A stretch of DNA of 64,000 nucleotides. Source: Rotaria sp. Silwood1 (taxonomy: Eukaryota; Rotifera; Eurotatoria; Philodinida; Philodinidae). Positions 22,964 through 36,655 of this stretch are shown here, piece after piece. The translations under genes and the position numbers were made by a program. Each line of letters starts with the position of its first letter. Position 1 is the first letter of the stretch. The notes under the pieces are model-generated. The model worked only from the letters and a program-made list of their open reading frames with translations, was not told the origin of the DNA and did not search any database. The stretch lies in contig CAJNOP010000001.1 in the NCBI GenBank assembly GCA_905250075.1, forward strand, positions 4,002,514 to 4,066,513, in the 5' to 3' direction.

Positions 22964-25900
22964 ATGAATAATAGAACATCAATATGTCAGCATTATTGTT
23001 TATTATCAACGAATCAGTGTTATTATTGTCATATATCAGAACTAAAATCATCATATCGTTACTTTTGTTGCTGTCCATGTTCAATATCATTTGAAGAGAT
23101 TTTAACATGGATTGTTATTTGTTCATTAACATTTCTTTTGTATAATACAATTAAATTATGTATTATTATTTTCTTAATTCTTTTTCTTATTTATTGGATA
23201 TGTAAAAAACTTTCAATTTTTCATATGTTTAAAGAATTTTATGAAAGACTATGGATAAAATCTAAAGCTTTCTTTGATAATAAACCAACAGACGAATTTA
23301 AATATATTAGTTCGATTAATAAACAAAATCTTAATGATAATCCTATTCAAGATAATAATGTTAGTTTAAATAGAAATATAAATATTTAATTGAGACTTTG
23401 AATTTTTATCTCCAGATTGATCATGATGAAGATAATCAAAAATTGAATGATTTAGAAAATGACAAAGATCAACAAAGTTTTTTAACTGCAACATTATCAA
23501 ATTCAAGTAAGTTAAGTGAAAAAAACTATGGTTTTCGAATAACTTTAAGATTTCTTTTGAAGCTCTCGATATTAGTACAAAATCAAACAATGATATCTCC
23601 AAAGCTAATAGTATCTTTCTTCTTTTTATGTCTATTTCTTTGATGTTCATTAAATTTATCTTAGATTATAGTGGTATAAACAACAAAATAATTAAACAAT
23701 CGAAAAGAAATGTTAATGAAGAAAACAAAAATTCGCATCAATCAACAACTAAAAAACTACTTAGTACGATTTTTTGTTCTTGTTTTTCATTAAAATAATA
23801 ATAATCATTTTTCAAATTCTGAGTATTAAATCAAAAGTTTTATTTTTTTAATTAAACTATGCATTTAAATATAATTTCTCGAAGATAAAAAAAAAAGAAA
23901 GCTTTTATTCTTACAGTTGAAAATACTCAAGATCAAATTGAATTTTCATCAGATGTTTCTCAATATGATATTCGATATAATCTATCAATTTCACAACCTG
24001 GTAAAACGAAAATAATTGAGATAAACGAAATTCTATATTCAAATTATTAAGGTTATTATGGACCAATACATACCATTATGAGCCATATAATTAAGTCTAA
24101 CAATGAAGATCATAAACAAAATTCATTGAAATTTTCTGAAATTTCAAGTTCTAAGAAACAAATTGAACAGAAATCTAAAAATCATATGATGATAAAATCT
24201 CAAATATTCTTTGATGCTTCTCAAACATCAATTGTATCTAATAAATTTTCTAGAGATGGTAAAAATTTCATTACGAAATTTTAATCATTGCATATTTTCT
24301 CTTTAGAAATACAAGATGAAACTAAAATTCTTACTGATATTATTGAACAAACAAAAGGTATTCGTCAAATGATTGAAATTTTACATGAAAATATTTTACA
24401 ATTAAAACAAAATTCAAATACCCAAACCATCGATCAAATATCAAATTTATCAATTGAAGAAAAAAAAATTCTCAAATTAGCTACAGAAAATCTTATTCAA
24501 ACAATTATATCAACTAGAATGAATAAAAATACGACTATATTAAGTGTGAAGAAATAATTAAGCATTCAATGAATGTATAAAAATTCATTTTGTTTAGAAC
24601 AATCGAAAAAACATTCTTCAAAAGAATTAATTAAAACTATTCAACATTATGAAAAACAAAAATCTTCTCCATTAATATTCAATGATGATCATCAACAATC
24701 AGAAGCAAAGAAATCAAAACAATCATCCATATTAGAAATTGATAATTTGATAAAAACACAACTTCCAGAACCTAAATGTGTTACTCTACAAACTTCATTT
24801 GTTATGAATTCTAGTATACCACATGTACCAACGAAAGCAACTGTAATAAACATTAATAATGATGATGATGAAGAAATCGAAAACTCATATAATGATGATA
24901 TCATAGCATCACAATATATCATTACTACGAATGAACAATTTGAAAATATTCCCACAAGAAATGAACAAAAATCAGAAAATGATTTATTTTTAAAAGTAAC
25001 AACAATGGGTCGATAACGGATGAAATCGACTCTTTTCAGAAATATGATTTCGATGATGTTGAACTCCTATTCAACGTGTCCGAAAGTCATTGCTGTTAGA
25101 ATTAGACTTATAACACTTGTTTGTGCTGTATCGCAGCCGATTAAAATAGTCAATGACTGTCATACATATACTATATTTAGCAGTAGACGATGACCAACGC
25201 TTTTTATTCATCAGTCTAAAGACTCACTAGATCAGTATTCATATACCTCGATATCACTTTTTAATTGCTTCAAAATGGTATAAATGCATCAGAGAAGAAA
25301 TACTAACCACATAAAGAAATCTCAAGGAGATCTCCTGTCAAGAACGATTTAATGACTTTTTTGCGTCGAAAAGTTCATCCCTAATCTCCATCAGGATTGG
25401 TTCAAAAAAATGAAGTTCATCCAAAAATTATTTTGACAATGAGAATCCAATTTTAAGATTATAAACGATAGTAGAACTCCAAATGGTAGTTGAATAAACA
25501 AGAAGAGCAAAGTCTTCATGAAATTCATTTTTTGATTTAATCTTGACGATAAGCACGAATAAACTTTTCGACCAAAAATACGATTGCGAAAATTTTGGAA
25601 ATCCATACAAGTTCACACCGTTTTGAATGCTGATTAAGAATATCATATTAGTTTTTGTCTAAACCGTATTCTCATAGTCAAATTTTACTAAGTCTCAGCC
25701 GAAACAAAATCATAAAACCGAGTCTCGACAGTAGTCTTCTTAGAGTTTCTTGGTGTAGCCAGTGTTCTTTTCTCGATGTTTTTATATTGTTTTGAATCGT
25801 TTGAAAAATGATATCGAACCATATAAAAATAATCTAACCAGTTATGAGAAGTATAGATGAAAAGTGATGATTTTCATTAACAGTCAAGTTCAATGCATAC

Positions 25901-28354
25901 ATGACGACCATTGACTATTTCAATCGGCTTGTGCACAGCACAAATAAATGCCATATGACTAATTCTATCAGAGCTCACTTTCAGACATCATGTGCGGTAA
26001 TTTTTATATAGAATAAATCCACTTGCTCGAGAAGAACCACTTTCAACAGTTATTGACCTTCTTCTTTCTTTCTTATTCCAATATTACATTGAAAAATTTT
26101 ATATTATTAGCAAGATTCACGTATCTACAATGATGAACCAGTAGACTGGATTTCTTATACATCAAAACCTGATCATTTTCCCAATGTTGTTACTCAATCT
26201 GATCTTCCGATTGCTCAATCAGATGAACAACATTCATCATTTAAACAAACATTATTTTCTCATTTTCATCGTGGACCAAATTTTACTTTAACAAATATTC
26301 CAGCAACTTTTCATTCTTCATCTCTCAATGCTACTAATATAAGACAAAAGAAAATTAATTCATCTTGTTCCATTTCGTATTTACCATTATCAATCAATTC
26401 TAATAATAATCCAATAAAATATCAATATAATACAATTAAAGAACGACAAAAACTAGCAGAAAAATTACTTGATAATAAAGAATCATTTAATTATATTTGG
26501 AATAAAACATTAAATCATTTAAAACAGCGAATATTTCGAGTTCGTAAAAGTCGAATTCTTATTTCATTCGATGATACGCAACAACAGAAAAACGGTAGAG
26601 AGTATTTTCAAAATACTTAACTATTTTGTTTTCAGAAATTATCTAAAAATTTGTCAAATAACAAGTGGTCCGAAAGTTTTGAAAAAAAAATTGTTAGATC
26701 CCTTGAAGCTGTGTCTGAAAAGTCAATATTAGTGTGCCGACGTGCCCAAATTTTTGTGGTTGAGATTATTCTTCCTAGTTTCTCTCGTGAGTCGTGATCA
26801 ATGTTTATTGTAACAAAAATTAGATAATGGTAAAAATAAATCAAAAAAGATGAGATTACTAACCACAGTGAAGAAAATTATGTTCTTAATCAATTTCATT
26901 CAAGTCAATCGAATAGTAACATTATACGTGTATTTTCATTTAACTGTCTTTGTAACAAAATATGTGGGCTTTATTACGTGCCAAGGTTGTTGTGATGTTT
27001 GTATCGCAGAACAAAATTAGAATCAAAGAAAAGTTTTAGATTTTCCTGACACTGAATTTTTTCTGTAACATTTATATCTAGTTAGTTTCATCCAGAGAGA
27101 AATGAATAAGTTATCGCAATAAGTTAAGAATATTAAATTATCTTTCCTATAAAAAACTTAATACTGTTAATACAGACACAAGATATGTGACTATTTTAGT
27201 ATTTATGACTGTGATAACCATGAGTCACATCAGGTGCTTGTCAAAAGCTATAGATTAAGGCCAGCATATTTTACACTTTCTGAATATGAGCAAAGAAAGT
27301 TTGTCTCAATTTCTGTTCGAAAGCAGTGAAGTAATCTTTGAATAACTCAAAAAATGAGTTTGGATGGAAACTGTGAGTCGAAGTTTGTAATGCAAATAGT
27401 TGTTCATTTTAATCTGCTTGAAAGTATCTCAGACAAGTCAAAAAACTATGGACAATACTTTTCTTTTCAAATATACCGAAAAATATTCAAGTCGATTGTT
27501 TTGTTGAGTGAACAATTCTTTACAAATTTTTGTATTGAACTAAGCCATAGCTTTTTCCTAAGTGAAACTAGAGGCACTTTAACAAGAGCTCCTTTCTATA
27601 CACACTATTCGTATGTGTACGCTAGCTCCTGCTCTACAGGCTGATATATTAATAAAAGTGTCAACATTTACAGTCCAGTTGTAAAAATCAAACTACAACA
27701 GATTACGGAAAACTTCTACGTATAAACTATTTTTTTGTCTTTCAAAAGATTATCTCATTGGTATCTCAAGAAAATTTAAAAGTCTACACTTAGAAAGGTC
27801 ACAACACTTCTTCGCTCATAATCCACAGCTTTTACTTCTTCGGAAACACATTCAATGTAGTAAAAAATAAACAAAGATTTTGTTTCAAAACTTTCAATCC
27901 ATCTGTTAGTCTTCTATAATTCATATTAGATTGTCAATTCTATTTATAGCGAATAATGACGACAAGAATATTGTAGATACATTAGTCGATACTGTTGTAG
28001 AAGATATGTCGACGGAAATTAATCATGTTCGTTCTCAATTACATATTAATAGAACGAATTCAACATTTATTAATCCATCAAATAATAACAAGCAAGAACT
28101 TAACGTTTGTCTATTTATTTTTTATTTTTTTATTTTATTGAAATTATTTTTGTGTTTTTCAATAGGTAATTAGAAACGGTTCAATGATGTCCCTTTTTCA
28201 ATCGTTTGATTCAGTTATTCGCGAAGGTGAATTGTCTTTATACAATGATAAACAATATAAATCGCGTTGTCAAAATGAAAATGTATACGAAGATTCTGTA
28301 CCAGCAATTAGTAATAGTTTATACAGTGTCACGAGTCAATTTATTCTTTCATAA
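22964..28354 (+). CDS. Uncharacterised Cys-rich membrane protein, 746 aa, nine exons
   Basis: I recognise no family. Exons 22964-23359, 23416-23506, 23917-24000, 24052-24258, 24307-24543, 24598-24995, 26111-26594, 27950-28104 and 28166-28354 (2241 nt) keep phase through eight GT..AG introns. The first 40 residues contain eight Cys (C8, C12, C19, C22, C35-37, C39). Residues about 46-80 are strongly hydrophobic (WIVICSLTFLLYN, then CIIIFLILFLIYWIC), either a tight two-helix hairpin or one long segment; there is no cleavable signal peptide. The remaining ~660 residues are hydrophilic, rich in Asn, Lys, Gln, Ser and Ile, with a possible short coiled coil (TKILTDIIEQTKGIRQMIEI) and an acidic stretch (NNDDDEEIEN). 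Clustered Cys beside the membrane could be palmitoylated (inference). The ATG at 22964 is preferred over a non-ATG codon upstream. Confidence 0.7.
25074..25992. mobile_element. Old inverted-repeat element filling intron 6 of the 746-aa gene
   Basis: The arms at about 25074-25180 and 25880-25992 are imperfect reverse complements: TAGAATTAG, TTTGTGCTGT, GCCGATT(A/G)AAATAGTCAATG and the outer GT(C)CGAAAGT match in order. The element spans most of the 1115-bp intron (24996-26110). The middle has no coding content; frames at 25391-25646 on the minus strand are unsupported. Confidence 0.65.
26595..27949. other. Intron 7 of the 746-aa gene (1355 bp)
   Basis: Flanked by AACG|GTAGAG and TTATAG|CGAATA. 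No exon, gene or repeat that I can support inside it. Confidence 0.5.
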
Positions 28355-28386
28355 ACTATTTGAAAATTAAATAAGAATATAAAACA

Positions 28387-28392
28387 AATAAA
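28387..28392 (+). promoter_or_regulatory. AATAAA of the 746-aa gene
   Basis: Canonical hexamer 33 bp downstream of the stop codon; it supports the proposed last exon. Confidence 0.6.
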
Positions 28393-30882
28393 ATATTTAA
28401 ATGACATATCATCTCGAAAAATACAATCGAAATTCTTTCGTTGTACAATAGTGTGTTAGTTTCTGTTCTCATTTAAAGTATATGTGGATTATGTTTGTTT
28501 CTCAAGTATGATTTTTCCACAAGTCATAGTATAGAATTATAGTGAATATCCTTTAAAACATCCCTACTCTAAACTTGGACATTATTTTTACAGTGTCGAT
28601 TGCTATTTAAACTACTTTTAAATGACAACACATACACTGTTTTCTCTTTATTTTTCATCAATGCATAGTAATACACTAAAACTATCGTTCATTGACTGTT
28701 ATAACCGTGCATATTCGAAAAAGCGATGATATCACAACATCATCTTAGATTAGATGAAAAAATTCAAATTAAATAATAATAGCAACAATAGTAATGATTA
28801 ATCACGCTTGAGTTAACTGAAAACTCGAATATTTCATTTGGCTCTGTACCTAATATTTTAAAATGAAGAAAAGAATAATGTTTTAATTGATTATCCAGCG
28901 ATCTCAAATCAAAACAGCTTAAAAGTTTTGATGTAACACAACTTGATAATTTATGCATCAACGTGCATTACGTGCACATGTATCAAGATTGAAACCATAA
29001 TACAAAACTTTATGAAACAAAGTGAAGTTTTATAAGCTGTTGAGATTTTTTTGGATTCATAAATATTCAAATAAAGAAAGATAAACAACACAGAGAATGG
29101 TCTCTGCTTACTTCAAGACTAGCATAGAAGGTTATATTCTGAAAATTTCGTTCTTTTCAAAGCAAAATGTATGATATTTCCCATAAATAAATATTTCTCA
29201 ATATTGAACACTTTCAAAATTTTGATAGCATCAATTTTAGAGAGGTTTTACTATAGGAGAATCTCTTTACATTAATAATCATTTGAAATTTTCTTGAAAT
29301 TATGACTGACGAATTTTATTGCTTAGTTCAGTTCTTTTTTCTGTTATTTACCTGTTATTTTGAGTAAGCTTTAAAAAAAGTGTTATATTGTGAAAAAAAA
29401 GCTTTACATATTTGTAAAAATACAATACGAAGAAAAAGAAAACTTAAACTGAATTGCATTTATTAACTGATAAATTATATGATGAGTAAAAATATTAAGC
29501 AGTTATTATACAATATTTTTTCATTCAATTATTACTTTTTTGAATGAATTGTTCTTATAAGTCTACTATTGATTATGCTTATCGATTGTTTACAAGAGTA
29601 AACAAAATGAAATCAACAGAATTATCACGTAACTTTATTTATGTTTACGAGCCAATAATCTAACTGATATTCTTTTGAAATAAGCTATTTTTAATACTAT
29701 TTTAAATTTCTTCAATAAAACAAAACTTATTTAAAAATTACTCAGTAAATCAATATTAGTAAAATGTTTTTTATGTTTGTACTTTATTATTTATACATAT
29801 GCATTCACTTTCATTTCGTAAAGAATTGAAAAACAATATTCAAAACATCTATTGAGAAGATCGAATGTTACGTATACTAATTGTTTTAGTTTAGTTTAAA
29901 GCACTACAGGATGTAATAAACAGACTCAATCGATATTATATTTCGAAAATAAACTTCGCTTATATTAACAGTTATTTGTTGAATTTGAATCTTAACATAC
30001 AGAGTCTAACAAGATAAACAAATAAAACAGAAATAGGTTTCCGTTAAATTGTCTACACCCACATTTATTCACAATGTACGACGAATTTCAAATGTTCACT
30101 CGATGATCACGATTTTAATGTAAACAAAACGGCATACATTTCAAGTAGTAACAATCTCCTATTCGAAAAATGTAAGTTTCGTACACCATATGCAAAATGA
30201 TTGTATGTAGATGACTTATGATACTATAGTGAATAGGTATACGAATATCAACAGTCAAGTAGCATAAAGATTGAAGGATCATGACTGCATTGTTTTCTTT
30301 TATTGTACTATGTTTGATTTTCATTCTATACCAAAAGGTAAGCGATCGTTTTTTTTTTCTACATAAACATAAACGATAGTTAGATGAAATGCATTCAGAT
30401 ACAAAACATTCTTAGTTATTGTTTATTTTTACATAATAATATCTAATAAATTCATGATACTTTCTAAAGAATTAATCTGATTATACTAGTATATCACATT
30501 ATGTTTTATATTTATTAAATGTGATGAGATTTTTTGCAAGGGTTTAGCGTGACAATAATCTTAAATGAAGTATTTTATACATCCTATTACCTGAAAACTT
30601 TTCATCAATAATCGAATAGTCTACATTCTTTGGTCTTCTATTGTTATCATGAATCATCTCATCTTGTCTCGTTTCTCTATTGATTCAAGCACGTACGAAC
30701 AAGCAATGTACATATTCTTCTTCGGTCCTATTATTTGTCCAAGTTTTTTCTTTCCTCATTCAATCTTGACCTATCAACGAAAAGTGCATGTGATCGATCG
30801 AATCGAGAAGAAAAAGAATAGAAAGAATGGTGTATCGTACTATATATATATTCATTGCCCTCTAGTTTATTTCTACTGAACA
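28393..30882. other. Gene-free stretch of about 2.5 kb
   Basis: AT-rich spacer before the EF-hand gene. Short frames at 28764-28961, 30115-30324 and 30649-30879 have no recognisable features. Confidence 0.4.
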
Positions 30883-31492
30883 ATGAACGCGATTAATAAA
30901 CATCAACGAATAACACCTGCACCAACTTGTTTTTCATTTGGTGGTGCTACAAAACCAATATCTGAATTAATGTTTAATAAATATGATAAAGATAAAAATG
31001 GTATGTTTAAAACAAAAAACAAATAAAATAAAATAATTTTCTCTAGGAACAATATCACGTGATGAATTACGTTCACTTTGTTATGATATGGGTTATTATT
31101 TATCGGATGATGAACTTGAATGGGCATGTACATTAATTGATAAAGATGGAAATGGTAAAATTGATTATCAAGAATTTGCTGATTGGTGGAGAACATCATC
31201 ACGTTTTGAACATATACGAATGCCAAATGCATATCAAACACAATTAATATGTTATATAGCTGAAGTATTTCGTTCATATGATAAACATAATCATGGTAGA
31301 TTAAATAAAAAAGAATTTGAAAAAATGCGTAAAGATTTAATACGTCATCATATTCTTGATGAAAATGAACATCAAGCATGTCAATTTGAAGAAATTGATC
31401 GTGGACATGATGGAAGCATTAATTTTAATGAACTTATTGCTTGGTTTAAAGATATTGGAGTTCTAGATCAAATTGGCATTCATACTTCATAA
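30883..31492 (+). CDS. Four-EF-hand calcium-binding protein, 187 aa
   Basis: Two exons, 30883-31000 and 31047-31492, joined in phase inside the first calcium loop. Four loops are visible: residues 35-46 (DKDKNGTISRDE), 71-82 (DKDGNGKIDYQE), 118-129 (DKHNHGRLNKKE) and 157-168 (DRGHDGSINFNE). Loops 1 and 2 are canonical with Asp at 1 and 3 and Glu at 12. Loop 3 has His at positions 3 and 5, and loop 4 has Gly at 3 and His at 4, so binding there is probably weaker. The long linker between pairs contains WW and an amphipathic helix. Cytosolic, calmodulin/troponin-C-like in layout, but not calmodulin itself; the exact family is undecided. AATAAA at 31519-31524 follows 27 bp after the stop. Confidence 0.88.
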
Positions 31493-31518
31493 AGATTTCT
31501 TTTGTTTGATTTCATATA

Positions 31519-31524
31519 AATAAA
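31519..31524 (+). promoter_or_regulatory. AATAAA of the EF-hand gene
   Basis: Canonical hexamer shortly after the stop, within an ATAAATAAATAA context. Confidence 0.6.
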
Positions 31525-33997
31525 TAACTTAGGTTTTCATTATTCTTGATATCTTTTCAATATTTTATTCAATAATGATTTTAATTGTATCTTTCTTGTT
31601 CTTGATTGTTTTCATGTATCATGTTTTTATGAGAATGTGCCATTGGAAAAATAAATACTAGTAGAAATATGAACGAATTTAATAAATATTATTACTAGAG
31701 TTAATGAGTGCGACACTCTGAAACATATTATGTTTAGTTCCCATATTTTTCAAGAACGAAACAACGAAATCTTGAAATGCAATCGCCTAGAATTGATTTG
31801 ATCTTGTTCGAGTAGACATAGTTTAATAAAGTGCATGGCTTAAATATCAGAGAAATAGATTGCTGCAAAATTTCTGAAAATGACATAATTTAAATAGTTA
31901 GTTGTTGAATTTTCGAAATGTAATTTACCTATTCACCGTTAGTTGGGTTTATTCTTTGCAAAAGAAATAAATTCATTTTCATTATTAGTAATGTATAAAA
32001 TTTTTGATGATTTAGATTTCTGGGCAAAAGTTCACATTAATGATAGCTCGAGAAAAACACATGTTGATGTTCTACATGTGAGATTACTCATTTTTGGTGA
32101 ATCCAACAATTATTTCTGTTCTATTTGTATAATTAGTTAATTAACAAGATATTTTCAAGTATCCGAGAGTTTTAGAAGAACTTCTATTATGGGAGAGGCT
32201 GTTAATACGACTTGGGAGTGAGTATTGCCGAAGAGAAGACTTATACAGCTTCATGAGTGTATATTACAACCAGAAAAGATATGAATTTGCTAATTTATGT
32301 GATTTTTAAATGCCTGTTGTCAAACAACTTGGTGGTTATATAGGGCAAAATGACTATAATCTCGGACGTTGACGAGAAATAAAAATAATTTTTAGTGATT
32401 ATTCTCAATAATGAGGATTTGATGCTTTGAGAAAAAAAACATTTTTTATGTACAGACAGCTCCTGATCAATACTAATTTAAGAGTATCGGTGCATCTTTA
32501 ATGTTTCCAATATGAAGAGTCGTCTGTTTCCGAAGCAGTTTACAAAAAACTTTGATAAACTATTTTGCGTGCCAATTAAACGAGGAACATTATATAATTC
32601 TATACATGATAAGAACACTTCTTCTAATCAGAAAAATCGTACCATCCAAACTCTCTAATGTGCCTTGTCAATTAGACCAAATAGTGTATGGAATATAACA
32701 GAGCTAGAGAACCATCCATTAAAATGTGTATAGGGAAAATTGTTTTTGCATTAAAGTTACGAATATAGTATTTAACGTAGAGAAGAGTGTTCGATATTTT
32801 CTTTGAAAGTGAAGATTTTTAAGTTTTCATTTTTAAAGACTATCATCTTTGCCTGATGGCTCTCAATAGAATCTGTCGATTGATGCATAAAATGTCCTGA
32901 AAAGATGAATCAGAGCTTCACATTAACAGAATAGACAATTTCAAAGAAAACAAAATTGTAATTCTCTTTTAGGTAATTTCAACTCATCTACTAGCGTTCT
33001 ATACGATTTGGGTGATTATTCAGCATGTGTAAATCATTTTTTACCAATACAATCAATTCATTAATTAATTGTCGAAAACTTTATTTATTTTCAAGACTTT
33101 CTGAGTCACTATAATTTTTTTTACTGTCAGATAAGTAGCATACTTGCGTACTGACGGTTCTTCATAGCATTTTTATCCATAAAATTCATAAATTCATGAA
33201 CAAATAACTTTTATTAAAACAAATACAGTCGGCAGTGGAACGCAAAGATCTAGACAATGATTATATTATGAAAACTCATCAATAACAGAATCAGTGTTAT
33301 GTCTAAATCCTTTTCAATATACATCATGGCTAATCCAAGAAGTCTTTTTTAATATTGTTGCTCTTTCAACTTGCTTCTGTTTTGAAAAATTTTCTTATCT
33401 GAAGACATTTTAGTTTAAAATCATAGCTGAATCAATATCAAACAAAGTAATGTAACAAAATGAAAAAATTTACAGCTCATTAGTATATATTCGGAGATTT
33501 TCATACAGTATTCAGTACAATGACTAGATCTTTCTTCAAAACCTATAGACAAATGCTGTGATTATTCTTGTTCAACTTGAAGCTGCAACACTATTTTATT
33601 GTGAGCATTTCAAACTTTTATTTATCTCTTCACCTAAGACCTTTTTTCGTGAGACAATGACGATCGATGGACCGTCATACAATTAGATTCATAACTATTT
33701 TCGACATGTTTGTACGTACAGTACAGAAATAAATGTACACTGTCGTATTTTTATTATTCCACTAACTTTAAATCATGAATGCATCTAATGTATTTCAACA
33801 GATGTCATTAAATTCTTTTTGTTTAATTGGTATATAAAACAGCCAGTAAGTTGGATAATGTTATTAGAAAAACAATCAGGCAGACAAGCGAGCAAATTCA
33901 TGTACAATAAATAAAACAGAGGACAAGAAGACAAAAAATATCACTACATTCTATACGAATTATTTCAAATTCATTTTAGATTTTCTATCTTCTAATC
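31525..33997. other. Gene-free stretch of about 2.5 kb
   Basis: AT-rich spacer upstream of CNOT9. A frame at 31943-32140 is not supported by splice signals or similarity. Nothing else seen. Confidence 0.4.
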
Positions 33998-35273
33998 ATG
34001 AACATGGCATCATCAACATCATCAACTCCATCACCTAATCCCACGGCTACAGTGAATAGTGGCGGTAGTGGTCCTCCATCGGCTGGAACAAGTGGTCAAG
34101 TTTCAAATAGTTCAAGTACAAATTCAGGTCAACAACAATTATCTGGTTCAAATAATCCTGCCAATGATGCTCCTGTTTCTCCTGAACGTATTGCATGTTG
34201 GATAACTGAATTATTATCATCAAACACACGTGAAAATGCCTTAATGGAATTAAGTCGTAAACGAGAAAAAGTTGTTGATTTAGCCGTTTTACTTTGGCAT
34301 TCATTTGGTTCAGTTGCTGTACTTTTACATGAAGTTATGTAAGTTATTTGCCTTGTGTATACATCTGTAATAAAAATATTGAATGTTTTTTTTCTAATTA
34401 TTAGTTCGGTTTATCCATATATAACACCTCCAACATTGACAGCTCAACAATCAAATCGTGTTTGTAATGCATTAGCATTACTTCAATGTATAGCATCTCA
34501 TCCTGAAACTCGTACCTTATTTATTCAAGCCAATATTCCACTATTTCTTTATCCGTTTTTAAATACAAAATCATCAACACGACCATTTGAATATTTACGT
34601 TTAACATCATTAGGTGTTATTGGTGCACTTGTTAAAACAGACGAAACAGAAGTTATTAATTTTTTATTAACAACTGAAATAATTCCACTATCATTACGTA
34701 TAATGCAATCAGGTAGTGAATTATCTAAAACAGTTGCAACATTTATTTTACAAAAAATTCTTGCTGATGATTGTGGTTTAAATTATATATGTCAAACATT
34801 TGATCGATTTTCACATGTAGCTATGGTTTTAGGAAGGATGGTTCTTCAACAGGTTTGCAAAACAAACAACAATATATTTTTTTTCGATGAATTTTTGAAT
34901 TCTTGTGTTTTCGTATAGCAAAAAGAAGCTAGTGGCCGTTTATTAAAACATATAATTCGTTGTTATTTACGTTTATCGGATAATGCAAGAGCACGTGAAG
35001 CTCTTCGATCATGTCTTCCTGATTGTCTTAAAGATCATACATTTGTATGTGTTAAAATAATTTTTCAAAAAAATCATCAAAACGAATTTTTATTCTTGTG
35101 AAATTTAGGATGCTGTTCTTAAAGAAGATCAATCAACTAAAAAATGGCTATCACAATTATTACTTAATCTTGAATCACCGGTAGCACCAAATACAGCTAA
35201 TTCTCAACAACAAGCACCAGGTTCTGTTGTTCCACAACAAACACAACCTGCATCACCACTTGGAATGGGATAG
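33998..35273 (+). CDS. CNOT9: CCR4-NOT complex subunit 9 (RCD1 homologue), 359 aa
   Basis: Four exons, 33998-34338, 34405-34852, 34919-35044 and 35109-35273 (1080 nt), all in phase. CNOT9 is an armadillo-repeat subunit of the CCR4-NOT deadenylase complex that docks Trp-containing partners such as GW182/TNRC6 and so links Argonaute silencing to mRNA decay. Diagnostic stretches: [95 protein letters not shown] and [24 protein letters not shown] (each shown or abbreviated around residues 90-310). Human CNOT9 has 299 residues; this one has about 60 extra Ser/Thr/Gly/Asn-rich residues at the N-terminus and a Gln/Pro-rich C-terminus. MNMA offers two possible starts, M1 and M3. Confidence 0.96.
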
Positions 35274-36655
35274 AGAAAAAATTTTAATCTAACATAGATT
35301 ATATTCTCCTAAAAACACCTAGTCATTTCATGATTGACCTATCTAATGCAAACATTCTCATTTAAAGAAAGAGCGCTGATTGTACATTTTTTTTGATTCG
35401 AAAAAGTAACATATCTTGTAGACACGTTGTCCTTTTTCTTTGTTTGTTCTTTTATTCTATATTTAAAAAAAACGCATGACACTGATAATGATCAGTCACC
35501 GTTGAAATGTTTGATATAAATATTTGATCAAGATCGTCTAATCTGTTCACATTAGCAGCTAAATTTTCAATAACCTACAATATATACTATTATTCATTAA
35601 GTACCCATTCTAAAAATTGTGCCGATCATAGAAATACATAGATCTTTATTTTTTATTCATCAAGTATACAACATTCTAGCACTGAAATATAATGGTATAA
35701 AGTGAAGAATTATTCAAAAACACTACCTTAACAATGTCTGATACATAATAAAATAGTTCGCATGAAATTTGATACCTGTAAATATATTTATTTTAGAAAA
35801 TCGTCAAACGAATGTTAATTGACGCATGGTATTTTAACAGATATCTAAGGAGAAGCATCAGCAACAATACTAGAATATACCAATGTTAATACTGAAATAT
35901 TGGCACTGACATTTTTGAAAGTCTTAAAGATACTAATACACGTTAGCAGTGAAAAATTGAGACACTAATTCAGTCAAAACATCTGCTATTTGTCGTTCTA
36001 ATTTTTCGTGACACTATTAAGTAGTAAAACGAATACTGATATGCTTTGATAGGAAATACCTCAAATATGAATAATCAAGAATTTTCGACAACAATATGAC
36101 TTTGTTTTGTCGATGAATTGAAGCCAGTGTTGGTGTCCATGACATTAGATCACCTTAAACGTAACTTACTGCGAATATTAGCTTGCCAGCAATACTTCTA
36201 AGCTTCAAGACATTATTTTAGTACATCAAGATCAAAATGTAATCTTTTTTTTTAATATAAATAAAACAAGATAATTTTGAACTGATTGGAATCTAATGTT
36301 CACAAATATTTTTTTTTATAAATGTTGTAGAGAGAACTGCAGAAATTCTTGCTAAAACGGAAAATTTCCTTCGCTGTTACGGTAAAGAAAAAGTGAAATT
36401 CTCTTTTTTTACAGATAAAATGGAAATGTGTGTGATTATCCTTATGAGAAAACTATATCTAAGAAACATTTTTCTTCGTTTCGCATCTACATTGCGTAAA
36501 AACTAATTTATTGTTCATTTGAATTTTTTTGTCTCACATTCATTATTAATAAAATGGAAAAAAATGTATTTATAAAACATGTAACTCTTTTTGTCTTGTG
36601 AATGATTTTGTCATTTGAAGAAAAAGACACAATGCATTGCAAAAATATACACAGA
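35274..36655. other. Spacer between convergent CNOT9 and lectin-like genes
   Basis: About 1.4 kb holding both 3' ends. No coding frame of note; no clear canonical polyadenylation hexamer for the lectin gene was found close to its stop. Confidence 0.4.

Noticed and set aside
30903..31379. 158-codon minus-strand frame opposite the EF-hand gene
   Set aside because: Antisense shadow; the plus strand has four EF-hand loops.
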